This document shows positions 1-8,796 of a stretch of 64,000 bases of DNA, in pieces. A program made the translations under genes and the position numbers. The DNA is taken from positions 1 to 64,000 of the forward strand of contig NZ_FNZF01000001.1 of the NCBI RefSeq assembly GCF_900109165.1, in the 5' to 3' direction. This DNA is from Bhargavaea ginsengi. GTDB taxonomy: Bacteria > Bacillota > Bacilli > Bacillales_A > Planococcaceae. Numbering within the stretch: position 1 is the stretch's first letter; each line of letters opens with the position of its first letter. The notes below the pieces were generated by a model. It was not told the origin of the DNA. It did not search any database and saw only the letters and a list, made by a program, of their open reading frames with translations.

Positions 1-253
1 CTAATGCGCCGCGGGCCCATCTGTAAGTGACAGCCGAAACCGTCTTTCCGCCTTCCTCCATGCGGAGGAAGGAACCATCCGGTATTAGCCCCGGTTTCCC
101 GGAGTTATCCCGATCTTACAGGCAGGTTGCCCACGTGTTACTCACCCGTCCGCCGCTGAATCCGGAGAGCAAGCTCTCCTTCATCCGCTCGACTTGCATG
201 TATTAGGCACGCCGCCAGCGTTCGTCCTGAGCCAGGATCAAACTCTCCATAAG
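1..253 (-). rRNA. rrs: 16S ribosomal RNA, 5' part (truncated by window edge)
   Basis: Read on the minus strand, the sequence carries the universal 16S 5' segment AGAGTTTGATCCTGGCTCAG, followed by the variable region 1 and 2 helices. Placing the 27F primer site at E. coli position 8 puts the mature 5' end near 253. Only about the first 250 nt are present and the gene continues past base 1. The leader holds a CCTTGAAAACTGAACA stretch typical of Bacillales rrn leaders and spacers. Confidence 0.97.
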
Positions 254-402
254 AGAGTATGAGTAAGCTCATACTTTAAAACTGGCATTTCATTCGTTCC
301 GTTCACCCGACGGGGTCGGGTTCCAGGAACTTCGTTCATCAGCGTTTTGCTGTTCAGTTTTCAAGGTTCATTTGTTGTCGTTGTGTTTTCAGCGACTCAA
401 CC

Positions 403-431
403 AATATAACATGCTGCGAAGATCAAGTCAA
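403..431 (-). promoter_or_regulatory. rrn operon sigma-A promoter
   Basis: On the minus strand TTGACT (-35) and TATATT (-10) are separated by exactly 17 bp. Transcription would start near 396, giving a leader of roughly 140 nt before the 16S gene. The region between promoter and rRNA holds the conserved leader box. This is the only good promoter seen in front of the rRNA, but a second one further upstream cannot be excluded. Confidence 0.8.
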
Positions 432-794
432 CAACTTTTTTATTTCTTTCGTGTGCTGCGTTACTCAGAAGCGCAACGTTGATAACTATACAACGGGATT
501 CAAATCCGCGCAAGTCCAAATTACATAGTCGGAATCTTTAATTTCATAATGCAATTCACATTAGCTGCCACAACCTAATTCCTTCTATTTAATATTCAAC
601 CAGGCCATCGGGGTTTTCTTCTTAATCAAGCAGGGCAGATATACTTTATATCTCCTAATTTAAAGGTCCGTAATGATCTGGCTTGCTGAAAAAGATCTAA
701 AGCATTCTCGATAAACAGTGAGAAGAAGATAAACTTTGTATGTCAGTGTTTTATTTTTGTGCATCTAAAGAGTGCAGCTCAAATCGATACACTA
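432..794. other. Gene-free stretch between rrn promoter and helicase gene
   Basis: About 360 AT-rich bases with no convincing open reading frame. A small inverted repeat (AGATATA-CTT-TATATCT, about 650-666) is present but has no run of T beside it. No clear terminator for the leftward gene that ends at 795 was found. Confidence 0.5.
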
Positions 795-2735
795 TCACCA
801 TTTGTTATAATGAGTCGGATTTTCAGCAATTCTCAACATCTCTGTTTTCATACTGTTTGAATACACTCGGGTCCTCTCTAGCCTTTCTTTAAAGTAAGAA
901 GCTAATGACGAATCAGTGCAATAAATGAAACATCCCTTTTGTCCTCTTGTCATCAATGTTCTATAAGTATTACGGATAATTTCATCAGCTACTCGAAATG
1001 CTCGGTCTGGCTCCGTCTTCATCATCTTTTTGATTCCACGGAGGGATTGATCTGTCTTTGCCCGTTTTGTATAGTCGGTCATGACTTGTCCATTACTGAA
1101 TGTTAAATCGTCACCAATAATGACACCGACATAGTCAAACTCAAGACCCTGACATGTGTGGATGCAGCCTGCCTGTTGTACTGATTGTTCATCGATCGCC
1201 CATGTTTCAGTATTTCCAAGGTTCCAACTGATGCCGAATTTATGTTCAGGAATCGTAATGTCCTTGTGCTCCGAGTCATTTTTGTTTTCCCAATTCCAAC
1301 AATACCCTGAAACCAGACGAGACTTATTGCTGCGATGATTGAGTCGGACGATTTCTTCGAAAAGGGTATTCGGATCATCGTAAATCCGAAAATCATAATC
1401 CAAACCGTAGAAATGGGAGTTTGCGGTCTCCCTAATCTCGAGTACATCATCCAGCCAAGCTAGGTAAGCATCCGAACCATCGCATCTAAATTGCGAAGTC
1501 AGTTCCATTTGTGTAACTTCTGCTTCTAGGCTATTGGAAAAATAATTGATCAGATTGATTGACCCTACATCTTTCAACGTGACACGCTGATTTTCATCTA
1601 TGAAAAAGATCGAGAATTTAGATGCATTTATAATCTCCTTGATCTGATTTTCTCCCAGATTCTGAAACAGACCAGACTTCTCATTTAAACGATGTGCCTC
1701 GTCCACAATCAAAGCATCGATTTCATCTGTTTTAGATTGAGTATAACTTCCCGAACCTTTAAAAAGATTATCAATTCGCGTTTTCCTGAAATCACCTTTT
1801 AATTTGGTTGCATATACATTCCGAGGCGCAGAATTTTTGGTAACGTACTGGGCTACTAATCCCATGCGTGTCATTTCAACAAGCAAGTTGATCGCTAATA
1901 CAGACTTTCCTGTCCCGGGTCCGCCATTTACAACCAGAACTTGCTTGCGCCCCGTTGCCGCAGCTTTTTTTGCAAGAGTAATCGCTTCTTCATAAACCAC
2001 TTTTTGCTCATCAATCATGATGAATTCTTGGTTGCCCTTTAACATTTGCCCAAGTGAATCCTGCAGGGATTTTGAAGGACGGATTCTCCCCCGCTCAATG
2101 TCGTAGAGGAGTTCTTTGTTATCACCATACTTGATGTACTTCTTTATAAATTCACGGAGCTTTGGTGCATCCCCTTTTGAAAAGACAGGAGCCTTATCCA
2201 AATAGTATTGGTAAATTGGATCCGTTAACTGATCATTTTTTTCTTGTCGAATATAATTGTGGGCATAAGCACATGGTCTTAATTGTATATTTCGATCTTG
2301 CACGACCTGATTGTAATCCTCAATCAAAGCGGCATAGGACCAAGCCTGATACGAAGGATGAGCTGTTTCGCGTATTCCGCGATTAATCAGTGTCTTGACA
2401 ATCGCTTCTTTACCCTCAACCTTTTCTACCTCTCCCCATTGTTTCAGTTCGACAATTACTACCGAATCCTGAGAATCGTTTCTCCCTGAAATCAGGAAGT
2501 CTACTCTTTTGGAAGTATAGGGAATTCGAAATTCAATCGCAACACCAGAATCGTCTGGAATTGAGTCATCATGAAGCACCCGATACATATACTGCATCGA
2601 ATTATCCCAAGAGCGAATTTCAGCTTCATTTACTTTTCCGATTTTTTCATTGAAACTAGAGCAGATACTGTTGACCAGTTCATCTGTAAAGACATCTTGT
2701 AGAAAATCTTGTTTAGTCGCTTCGTAAACAATCAT
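795..2735 (-). CDS. PD-(D/E)XK nuclease-like plus DUF2075 (Schlafen-type) helicase protein
   Basis: 646 residues. The N-terminal third contains a VDFLISG...VVIVELKQW segment that fits the D...ExK core of a PD-(D/E)XK nuclease. The C-terminal two thirds match the DUF2075 P-loop NTPase family, with Walker A GGPGTGKS near residue 270, Walker B ALIVDEAHR, a DENQR motif, and QGLEFDYVG near the C terminus. The family is often annotated as DUF2075/DNA-RNA helicase and its physiological role is not established. The start is an ATG with GAGGTG six bases upstream. It is a lone gene beside an rRNA operon and appears more AT-rich than its neighbours, which suggests acquisition. A role in phage defence or nucleic acid processing is inference. 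Confidence 0.85.
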   Translation of the reverse strand: MIVYEATKQDFLQDVFTDELVNSICSSFNEKIGKVNEAEIRSWDNSMQYMYRVLHDDSIPDDSGVAIEFRIPYTSKRVDFLISGRNDSQDSVVIVELKQWGEVEKVEGKEAIVKTLINRGIRETAHPSYQAWSYAALIEDYNQVVQDRNIQLRPCAYAHNYIRQEKNDQLTDPIYQYYLDKAPVFSKGDAPKLREFIKKYIKYGDNKELLYDIERGRIRPSKSLQDSLGQMLKGNQEFIMIDEQKVVYEEAITLAKKAAATGRKQVLVVNGGPGTGKSVLAINLLVEMTRMGLVAQYVTKNSAPRNVYATKLKGDFRKTRIDNLFKGSGSYTQSKTDEIDALIVDEAHRLNEKSGLFQNLGENQIKEIINASKFSIFFIDENQRVTLKDVGSINLINYFSNSLEAEVTQMELTSQFRCDGSDAYLAWLDDVLEIRETANSHFYGLDYDFRIYDDPNTLFEEIVRLNHRSNKSRLVSGYCWNWENKNDSEHKDITIPEHKFGISWNLGNTETWAIDEQSVQQAGCIHTCQGLEFDYVGVIIGDDLTFSNGQVMTDYTKRAKTDQSLRGIKKMMKTEPDRAFRVADEIIRNTYRTLMTRGQKGCFIYCTDSSLASYFKERLERTRVYSNSMKTEMLRIAENPTHYNKW

Positions 2736-2780
2736 TGTTTACACCTCATTTTTTATTAACCTTCTAATACAATACCAAAT

Positions 2781-2804
2781 ACTCTATATTTTAACATGTA
2801 GAGT
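2781..2804. promoter_or_regulatory. Inverted-repeat operator candidate upstream of DoxX-like gene
   Basis: ACTCTATAT and ATGTAGAGT form a 9-bp inverted repeat with one mismatch around a 6-bp spacer. It overlaps a TATATT that could serve as a -10 for the rightward gene. The geometry fits a dimeric repressor such as a MarR or DUF24-type regulator, but no regulator is encoded nearby. Confidence 0.4.
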
Positions 2805-2868
2805 GTTCCTTCAGCTGTACTCCTCTTAGGAAGAATGAATCGAAAACATTATAAGGAGTGACGAAAGC

Positions 2869-3297
2869 ATGAACCTTAGAGTTATTCAGTTTTTAAGATT
2901 GCTGCTAGGAATCATCTTTCTAGGTGCCGGCATTAACGGGTATATGGTCTTTTTCGGATTTGAGCCGTTTATTGCAACGAGTCCCGAGGCTATGGCGCTG
3001 TTTATATTTGATTACCTGCTGTTTGTTGAGAAGTCCCTTGAGATCATCTGCGGGATTCTCCTGCTCACCAATCAGTTTGTGCCGATGGCAATCGCTATCC
3101 TGAGTCCGATCGTCGCAAACATCTTCCTGCTCCATCTGTTCGTGGACCCGTCGATGCTGGCGCTTGCAGTGATTGTTGTCTTGTTGCATGGTTTGCTCCT
3201 CTACCATTATAGAAACCACTTTGCAGGATTGTTTGTCAGGAAGCCGGCCGCTACGGATACGGATACACCTTCCACGACTGCCCCGCTCGGGGAATAA
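2869..3297 (+). CDS. DoxX-like small integral membrane protein
   Basis: 142 residues, with about four hydrophobic helices (roughly residues 9-30, 45-65, 68-92 and 95-115) and a short polar Thr/Ala-rich tail. The N-terminal pattern of a helix followed by GAGINGY resembles DoxX/DoxD-type membrane proteins. The ATG is preceded by AAGGAG at good spacing. It is a single gene: the divergent neighbour is the DUF2075 gene and the convergent neighbour is a phosphoesterase. Some DoxX proteins in Bacillales belong to thiol or quinone stress responses. That role is inference here. Confidence 0.7.
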   Translation: MNLRVIQFLRLLLGIIFLGAGINGYMVFFGFEPFIATSPEAMALFIFDYLLFVEKSLEIICGILLLTNQFVPMAIAILSPIVANIFLLHLFVDPSMLALAVIVVLLHGLLLYHYRNHFAGLFVRKPAATDTDTPSTTAPLGE

Positions 3298-3306
3298 ATT
3301 AAATAA

Positions 3307-3333
3307 CAGGCAAACGGGTGGCCCGCTTGCCTG
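3307..3333 (-). terminator. Terminator of the ugp-phosphoesterase operon
   Basis: Stem CAGGCAAxCGGG / CCCGxTTGCCTG with a 3-nt loop, followed on the minus strand by TTATTTAATTT. It lies just past the stop codon of the leftward phosphoesterase gene. Confidence 0.7.
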
Positions 3334-3341
3334 CAATCATG

Positions 3342-3366
3342 GACGTTCCGCTTGGAGCGTCTTTTT
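3342..3366 (+). terminator. Terminator of the DoxX-like gene
   Basis: 8-bp stem GACGTTCC-GCTT-GGAGCGTC (one G-U pair) followed by five T on the plus strand. Confidence 0.7.
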
Positions 3367-3372
3367 CAATTG

Positions 3373-4992
3373 TTAGGCCCTGTTCTCCAACTGCAGATCC
3401 AGCACCTCATCTTCTTCCTTGCCGAATCCGGACCGGATGACTTCAAAGTTACGGGTCTGAGTCGCCGTGACGACTGGATGTTCTTTGAAGTAACCAGCGA
3501 TCAGCTCTGTCATCGGGACACGGATTTCCCTCGTTATTTTGGAAGGTCCGAACATGTAATATCCTCCTCCGCCGACCGCCCTGTACTGGTTGAGTACAAT
3601 TTCAAGCGTTTCGTCGGGTTTGATGAGACGCCCGTCATGGATCAGGACCGTGATGCGGTCGCCAGGGGGCCGTGTGAGATCGATTGTGTATTCGATTCCT
3701 GCATACATGTCGTAATTGTAATGTTGCGGCTTCGGATGGATGTACTCCGGGTTGATGCCGATTTCGCCATCCTGGCTGATCTCAAAATACGTAGCGGAAA
3801 GTTCGAGTGCTTCTTTCAGGTCACTCCCGGTCACCCGGCAGACAGCCAGCGTATTCGGATAAGGGTAGTTGGTGACAATATCCCTCATTGTGACACTTGG
3901 CGGTAACCCCTTCGCTTCCTGGCTGAACAGGGACGTAGCGGAAATGGAGCACCCGCTGTGATGCATCTGGACCCGATTAATGAAGTCGATGTACGCATGT
4001 CCCCGAATTCTCGTATCATGTGAGTCCGAAATGGACATGTCGCCAACTACCGCACCGACCGGCATATCGAGCCATTCTTCCAGCTTGTCTTCCATGGCAC
4101 CGAACTGCTTCATTAGTGGACGGTCCGCTTCTTTGTCGTTGACGTCCATCAGCTCAGCCGCGCAACCCGTAATGTGCCAGCTGTCACCCTGCCGCTCCAG
4201 CTCCATTGTCGCTTTGCCGACCGCTTCTCCCCGGTAGCCTGGCTGAAGTACCGGTATGCCGTTTTTTACAGTCGCGATCTTCCTGTGCTGATGGCCGGTC
4301 AGCAGCACATCGATTCCCGGCACCTCTGTAAGAAGCGCGTAGCCTTCATTTTCCCCCGTCAGCATCTCTGTCGGCTCCCCCGTCTCCAAGTCACATTCCA
4401 GGCCACCGTGATAGCTGACCACAACAACGTCTGCGATTTCCCGGAGCATCGGAACATACTCGTTTGCGCTGTCGACCGCCGATCGGAATGTAAGGCCTGC
4501 GCAGTGGTCGGGGTGTTCCCAATGCGGAATATAGCGGGTCACCAGACCGAGCACTGCAATGCGGACGCCCTCCTTCTCGAAAATCTCGTAAGCCTTCCCG
4601 GTAACCGGCTCCCCGGTCTCATCCAGAATATTGGCCGCAAGCACGGGGAAATGTGCTGCCCGGACAGATTCCATCATATAAAACAGGCCATGGTTGAACT
4701 CATGGTTGCCGGGAACACCGGCATCAACTTCCAACTTGTTCAATGCTTCAACAAGCGGTGCCCCTGTTCCCAGCTCTCTTTCCATATAGGAGCTGAGCGG
4801 CGAGCCCTGGAGAAAATCACCGTTGTCGATGACAAGAACCGGTCCGTTCGCTTTGCACCGTTCCTCACGGATGACTGTTGCCGCTTTAAACAGGCCAAAG
4901 CCAAGGTCCTGCTCTTTGGTTTTCCCATCACCGGGAAATAGATATCCGTGCACATCACTTGTTTCCAGAATCGTCAGTGTCAGCTTGTCCAA
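3373..4992 (-). CDS. Bifunctional 5'-nucleotidase / 2',3'-cyclic phosphodiesterase family protein
   Basis: 539 residues. The N-terminal calcineurin-type metallophosphatase shows all metal-site motifs in order: SDVHGY, DNGDFLQG, GNHEFNHG, VSYHGG and TGHQHRK. The C-terminal half fits the 5_nucleotid_C substrate domain (GGGGYYMF near residue 475). There is no signal peptide, so it should act in the cytoplasm, unlike many relatives. The start is TTG with GGAGG eight bases upstream, 32 bases after the preceding gene. As the last gene of the ABC importer operon, it probably releases phosphate or nucleoside from an imported organophosphate. The exact substrate is unknown. Confidence 0.88.
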   Translation of the reverse strand: MDKLTLTILETSDVHGYLFPGDGKTKEQDLGFGLFKAATVIREERCKANGPVLVIDNGDFLQGSPLSSYMERELGTGAPLVEALNKLEVDAGVPGNHEFNHGLFYMMESVRAAHFPVLAANILDETGEPVTGKAYEIFEKEGVRIAVLGLVTRYIPHWEHPDHCAGLTFRSAVDSANEYVPMLREIADVVVVSYHGGLECDLETGEPTEMLTGENEGYALLTEVPGIDVLLTGHQHRKIATVKNGIPVLQPGYRGEAVGKATMELERQGDSWHITGCAAELMDVNDKEADRPLMKQFGAMEDKLEEWLDMPVGAVVGDMSISDSHDTRIRGHAYIDFINRVQMHHSGCSISATSLFSQEAKGLPPSVTMRDIVTNYPYPNTLAVCRVTGSDLKEALELSATYFEISQDGEIGINPEYIHPKPQHYNYDMYAGIEYTIDLTRPPGDRITVLIHDGRLIKPDETLEIVLNQYRAVGGGGYYMFGPSKITREIRVPMTELIAGYFKEHPVVTATQTRNFEVIRSGFGKEEDEVLDLQLENRA

Positions 4993-5024
4993 CGCGTCCG
5001 CCTCCGTTCTCTTCTGTTTGCCGC

Positions 5025-6356
5025 TTAATACGTATGTACCGGAAGCTCCGCCCCCTCTTCGGCCTTTTCCTTGCCGTACCAGATCTGTGCTTCAGGCAAG
5101 ATGGGCGGAACACCGATCAGTTGAAGTTCTTGGTGGAACACCTCCGGCCGAAGGGTATGCCAGGGAACGGTCACGCCTGCCCCGATCACTTCTGCGATGG
5201 CAAGCAGGTCCGCCTGGCTGGCATGTCCGCTTGTGCCCAGATCCATGAAGCTGAACCTGTGTTGGTCAAGATGTTGCATCATGTCCGCAAAGCGTGAATC
5301 GTAACTTCCGAGCGGTTCGCCATTGCTGTGGCAGTAGATTCCTTTGTCAAACGCCTCCAGGAACCGGATGTTTGGGTAGCTGCTCTGGAGTACATAACGG
5401 CCTGGCTTTTTGGAAACCTCATTCAACGTAACTGTCTTGCCGGCCGGCTCTCCTTCACCGACCGTTTCTTCCAATACTGTCAGCTGAAGATCAAGATGGA
5501 ACGATGCCAGGACTTTAGCATAGGTTTCTTCAAATACCATCGTTCTGCCGTTCCGTTCAACTGCTTCCGCCACTTCCTTCATCCGCTCAATGTTGCGGAT
5601 GTACGGATTAATGATGATAATGTCCTCCGATTCACTCTGAAGAAGGTTTTCCAATGACTCGATCAGCGCCTCTTCAGTAGCAGGAGAGGCAGAAGGATTG
5701 CCTGACCGACCAGAGCTGAAGCTGGTTCCTTCAAGCAGAAGCACATCCGGTTGCCATTCTTCTGCTTCCTTAACCCAGCAGATCACTTTCCCGGGCTCGC
5801 TGCCCGTCAGGCGGAGATCACCTGAATGAATCATTCTCAAGTCGTCCGTCTCGATGAAAAGGGCTGAAGAGCCCGGCGTATCGTGATCCGACGGTTTAAA
5901 GGTTACGCGGATATCTCCGATTTCGATTGTCTCTCCGTCATCGACCGGGTGGAGCGATACCTTAGCCGGTTGTTCTTCGCCCAGTTCAACAAGCATGTTA
6001 TAGAGCCGGAAAGCTTCCCTGGACAAATAAACGTTCGTCCCTTCGGGCAGATGCGGTAGCCCGCCCATATGATCCAGATGCAGATGAGATATAAAAATCG
6101 CGGATTCCGGAAATTCATCTGTCTCTGAACCGGTTGCACCGGAAAGGAATCCTTCCGTATCATAAAGTCCCGGTATGGCAGGGAGGCTCCCGTCAATGAT
6201 CAGCTGTTCGGTAAGTGATCTTTCCTCTGTGTTTTCTGAAGGATCCCCGGTAAACGACAAGCCAAAGTCACATATGACTCTGGCCTGTTCAGTGAGGATC
6301 TCCACGATGTTGCCGCCGATGGTGTCGAGACCACCCCAAAAACGGTAGCGTGTCAT
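5025..6356 (-). CDS. Metallo-beta-lactamase fold, beta-CASP-like hydrolase
   Basis: About 443 residues. The HLHLDH metal-binding motif lies near residue 100, followed by PSDHDTPGS and IHSGDLR. A beta-CASP-like segment follows, and C-terminal SGHAS and PWHTLRPE motifs resemble those of RNase J-type proteins. It is shorter than RNase J and lacks its extra C-terminal domain. The chosen ATG has AAGGAGG eight bases upstream, overlapping the stop region of the lipoprotein gene. A TTG at 6377 is in frame but badly placed. Being in an organophosphate import operon, it may cleave a phosphodiester rather than mRNA. That is inference. Confidence 0.8.
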   Translation of the reverse strand: MTRYRFWGGLDTIGGNIVEILTEQARVICDFGLSFTGDPSENTEERSLTEQLIIDGSLPAIPGLYDTEGFLSGATGSETDEFPESAIFISHLHLDHMGGLPHLPEGTNVYLSREAFRLYNMLVELGEEQPAKVSLHPVDDGETIEIGDIRVTFKPSDHDTPGSSALFIETDDLRMIHSGDLRLTGSEPGKVICWVKEAEEWQPDVLLLEGTSFSSGRSGNPSASPATEEALIESLENLLQSESEDIIIINPYIRNIERMKEVAEAVERNGRTMVFEETYAKVLASFHLDLQLTVLEETVGEGEPAGKTVTLNEVSKKPGRYVLQSSYPNIRFLEAFDKGIYCHSNGEPLGSYDSRFADMMQHLDQHRFSFMDLGTSGHASQADLLAIAEVIGAGVTVPWHTLRPEVFHQELQLIGVPPILPEAQIWYGKEKAEEGAELPVHTY

Positions 6357-6373
6357 CGGGCATTCCTCCTTAA

Positions 6374-7687
6374 TCAATTGTTTTCGGTGATGCTTTCCGT
6401 CTGCTGGTCCAGTCCGGTCAGGGCTTCCTGTACGTCTGTACCGTTGATCATCACATCATCCAGCGTTTCGATAAACGCGTTCCGGTATTCACCATGACCT
6501 TTGAACATGGCGGAGTTTGCTGCGTATTCAAGTTCCTTGTTCGCCGCTTCAGCCGTCGGGTTCTCCTCGAGGAAGGCCTGATATTCCGGAACATCCTGTG
6601 CTGCGCGGGTAATCGGCACATAGCCGGTTTCCATCGCCCAGAACGCCGTATTTTCAGGCTGGAGAAGGAAGTGGATGAACGATACTGCTGCTTCCTTTTC
6701 TTCTTCCGTGGCAGATGCATAGACGCCGAGGTCGTTTCCGGCAAGGAGTGTCAGCTTCTCGTCGTTGAATGTCGGTATTTCCGCAGTGCCCCAATCCAGT
6801 CCATTTTCATCAGCGGACGGCTGGACGTGAGCGACGCCTGCGCTGGAACCGATATAGAGTGCGGATTCTCCGCGGCTAAACGGACCGGAGAAGTATCCGT
6901 CTTCCCCAGCAGTTCGTGCATGGCCGTTATCAACTGCATCCACGAGGAACTGCAGCGCTTCGACGCTTTCAGGGGAATCAATGTCAACTTGGAGTGTCTC
7001 TTGGTCGATGAATGCCGATCCGTTCTGACGGGCCATCGTTTCGAATTCCATTTCAAAGCTGTTTTCAAGTCCCATGGCCACACGTTCGTCACCGGCTTCT
7101 GTCATTTTCTCGCCAAGCTCGACGACTTCATCCCAGCTTGCCGGTACATCCACGCCGTATTCATCGAGGATTTCCTGGTTGTAGAACATGATCCGGGTCG
7201 ACTTGGAGAATGGCATGGAGTACATCTTGCCGTCATATTTCACACCTTCCAGGAATCCTTCATAGATCTCGTCAAGCTCTTCCTGGGAAAACGCGGTGTC
7301 GCTGACGATCAGATCATCCAGCGGCTGAAGCAGATTGTTTTCAGCAAGGTCCGGCACTTGCCCCGGTGTCAGCTGGGACATTGTCGGCAGGTCTTTGGAT
7401 ACGCCCGCCGCCATGATGGACTGCTGGAGAGAACTGTAGTCTCCCTGGTTCATTTCCTTCACAACAATTTCATCCTGGGATTCGTTGAACTTGTCCGTCA
7501 GCTCGGTGATGGCATCCTGGTGAGGGCCGTTCATCGCATGCCAGAATGTCACCTCAACAGTTTCACTATTATCTTTTACCGCCGCATCAGCCTCATCACT
7601 GCTGCTTGCATCCCCGCCGCATGCGGCCAATAACAGGCTGGCAGAAAGGAAAATCCCCGCCCCAAGTGTAAATTTACGATTCTTCAT
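6374..7687 (-). CDS. ABC transporter substrate-binding lipoprotein (UgpB-like)
   Basis: 437 residues. A signal peptide ends in the lipobox LLAAC, followed by a linker and an extracellular solute-binding family 1 fold (VTFWHAMNG near residue 50). The family includes the binding proteins for glycerol-3-phosphate and for sugars. The similarity to UgpB (the FWHAM start and the operon with UgpAEC-type genes) favours a glycerophosphate-type ligand, but a sugar ligand cannot be ruled out. The ATG is preceded by GGGGAGAG. A 194-bp gap holding an interspersed palindromic element separates it from the upstream permease gene. Confidence 0.85.
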   Translation of the reverse strand: MKNRKFTLGAGIFLSASLLLAACGGDASSSDEADAAVKDNSETVEVTFWHAMNGPHQDAITELTDKFNESQDEIVVKEMNQGDYSSLQQSIMAAGVSKDLPTMSQLTPGQVPDLAENNLLQPLDDLIVSDTAFSQEELDEIYEGFLEGVKYDGKMYSMPFSKSTRIMFYNQEILDEYGVDVPASWDEVVELGEKMTEAGDERVAMGLENSFEMEFETMARQNGSAFIDQETLQVDIDSPESVEALQFLVDAVDNGHARTAGEDGYFSGPFSRGESALYIGSSAGVAHVQPSADENGLDWGTAEIPTFNDEKLTLLAGNDLGVYASATEEEKEAAVSFIHFLLQPENTAFWAMETGYVPITRAAQDVPEYQAFLEENPTAEAANKELEYAANSAMFKGHGEYRNAFIETLDDVMINGTDVQEALTGLDQQTESITENN

Positions 7688-7758
7688 CTTATTCTCTCCC
7701 CTAATAATTTCTTATATGGACATTGACTGATAGATGGTGACTAATTTATCTATTTATT

Positions 7759-7863
7759 GCAGTGGAGGGCGGCGACTCCAGCGGGAAAGGAAGTGCGGAG
7801 AGACTTCGCAGAAGGCTTGATGCCTTCCCCGCGGAAAGCGTCCGCCCGGAACGGAAATCAACC
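7759..7863. repeat. Interspersed GC-rich palindromic element (about 105 bp)
   Basis: Nested complementary segments: GGGCGG (7767) with CCGCCC (7842), GCGGG (7781) with CCCGC (7828), and an inner hairpin GAAGGC-TTGAT-GCCTTC (7811-7827). From memory, the ends (GGAGGGCGGCGACTCC and CGGAACGGAAATCAACC) resemble an element dispersed in many copies in Bacillales genomes. No gene lies inside it. It sits in the middle of the ABC importer operon, between a permease gene and the lipoprotein gene. Confidence 0.65.
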
Positions 7864-7881
7864 ATGCACTCTGTAATCCCC

Positions 7882-8778
7882 TCACCCTTTTAACCCGCTC
7901 CGCGAAATCCCCATGATGATGTACTTCTGCAGGAACAGGTACAGGATGATCATCGGCAGGACGACAAGTGTCGAGGCGGCCATCAGCAGCTCATACTTCG
8001 TCCCTGCCTCGGTCGTGAACGCCTGCAGGCCGACCGGCAGCGTTCGGAGCATCCGGTCGTTCGTCACGATCAGCGGCCACATGAAGGAGTTCCAGCTTCC
8101 GATCACCTTCAGGATCGTGATCGCCACGATGGCTGATTTGGACAGCGGCACCATGACCGACCAGAGAAATCGGAAGTCACTGCATCCGTCCACCTTGGCC
8201 GCATAGTACAGCTCATCCGGAACCGACGTGAAGTTCTGGTGCAGGATAAACACGGAAAGCACACTTGCCAGATACGGGATGATCAGCGCCGCGTACGTAT
8301 TGATCAATCCCAAGTTCGAAAGCGTCACGAAGTTCGGGATGATCAGGAGTTCCCCGGGAACCATCATCGTCGCGATCAGGACCGTGAACAATAAGCTTTT
8401 TCCGTAGAACTTCATCTTCGCAAAGGCGAACGCCGCGAGGATCGTCGTGAGCAGTTCACCGACCGTCGAAACCACGGTCACGAGCACACTGTTCAGAAAG
8501 TACTGCCCGAACGGAGCAGCCTCAAGCGCTGTTCCGTAGTTTCCGAACTGTAGGACATCCGGCATCCAGACTGGCGGCATCGCGACCGCTTCTGCCGGAG
8601 TTTTCAGTGATGTGATGACCATCCAGTAGAACGGGATCAGCATCGTGATCGCCCCGATCGACAGAGCGGCATAAATGAGCCCTTTTTTCAGCACATCCGC
8701 CATTCCCGCATCTGCCATCAGCCAGCTTGCCCGTTTAGCCGGCGGCAGTCCGGCCGGGGTCTCCAGCACTTGTTTCAT
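7882..8778 (-). CDS. ABC transporter permease (UgpE-like)
   Basis: 298 residues, six predicted membrane helices. The EAA loop of binding-protein-dependent permeases is present (YYAAKVDGCSDFRFLW near residue 200), as is the terminal signature of the carbohydrate uptake 1 family (IMGISRSGLKG). It forms the inner-membrane pore together with the permease encoded just upstream; the gap to that gene is 18 bases. Confidence 0.88.
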   Translation of the reverse strand: MKQVLETPAGLPPAKRASWLMADAGMADVLKKGLIYAALSIGAITMLIPFYWMVITSLKTPAEAVAMPPVWMPDVLQFGNYGTALEAAPFGQYFLNSVLVTVVSTVGELLTTILAAFAFAKMKFYGKSLLFTVLIATMMVPGELLIIPNFVTLSNLGLINTYAALIIPYLASVLSVFILHQNFTSVPDELYYAAKVDGCSDFRFLWSVMVPLSKSAIVAITILKVIGSWNSFMWPLIVTNDRMLRTLPVGLQAFTTEAGTKYELLMAASTLVVLPMIILYLFLQKYIIMGISRSGLKG

Positions 8779-8796
8779 GCCTTGTCGCCTCCTTTC

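Noticed and set aside
4174-4941. 255-codon plus-strand frame opposite the phosphoesterase gene
   Set aside because: Antisense shadow of a gene with all five metallophosphatase motifs.
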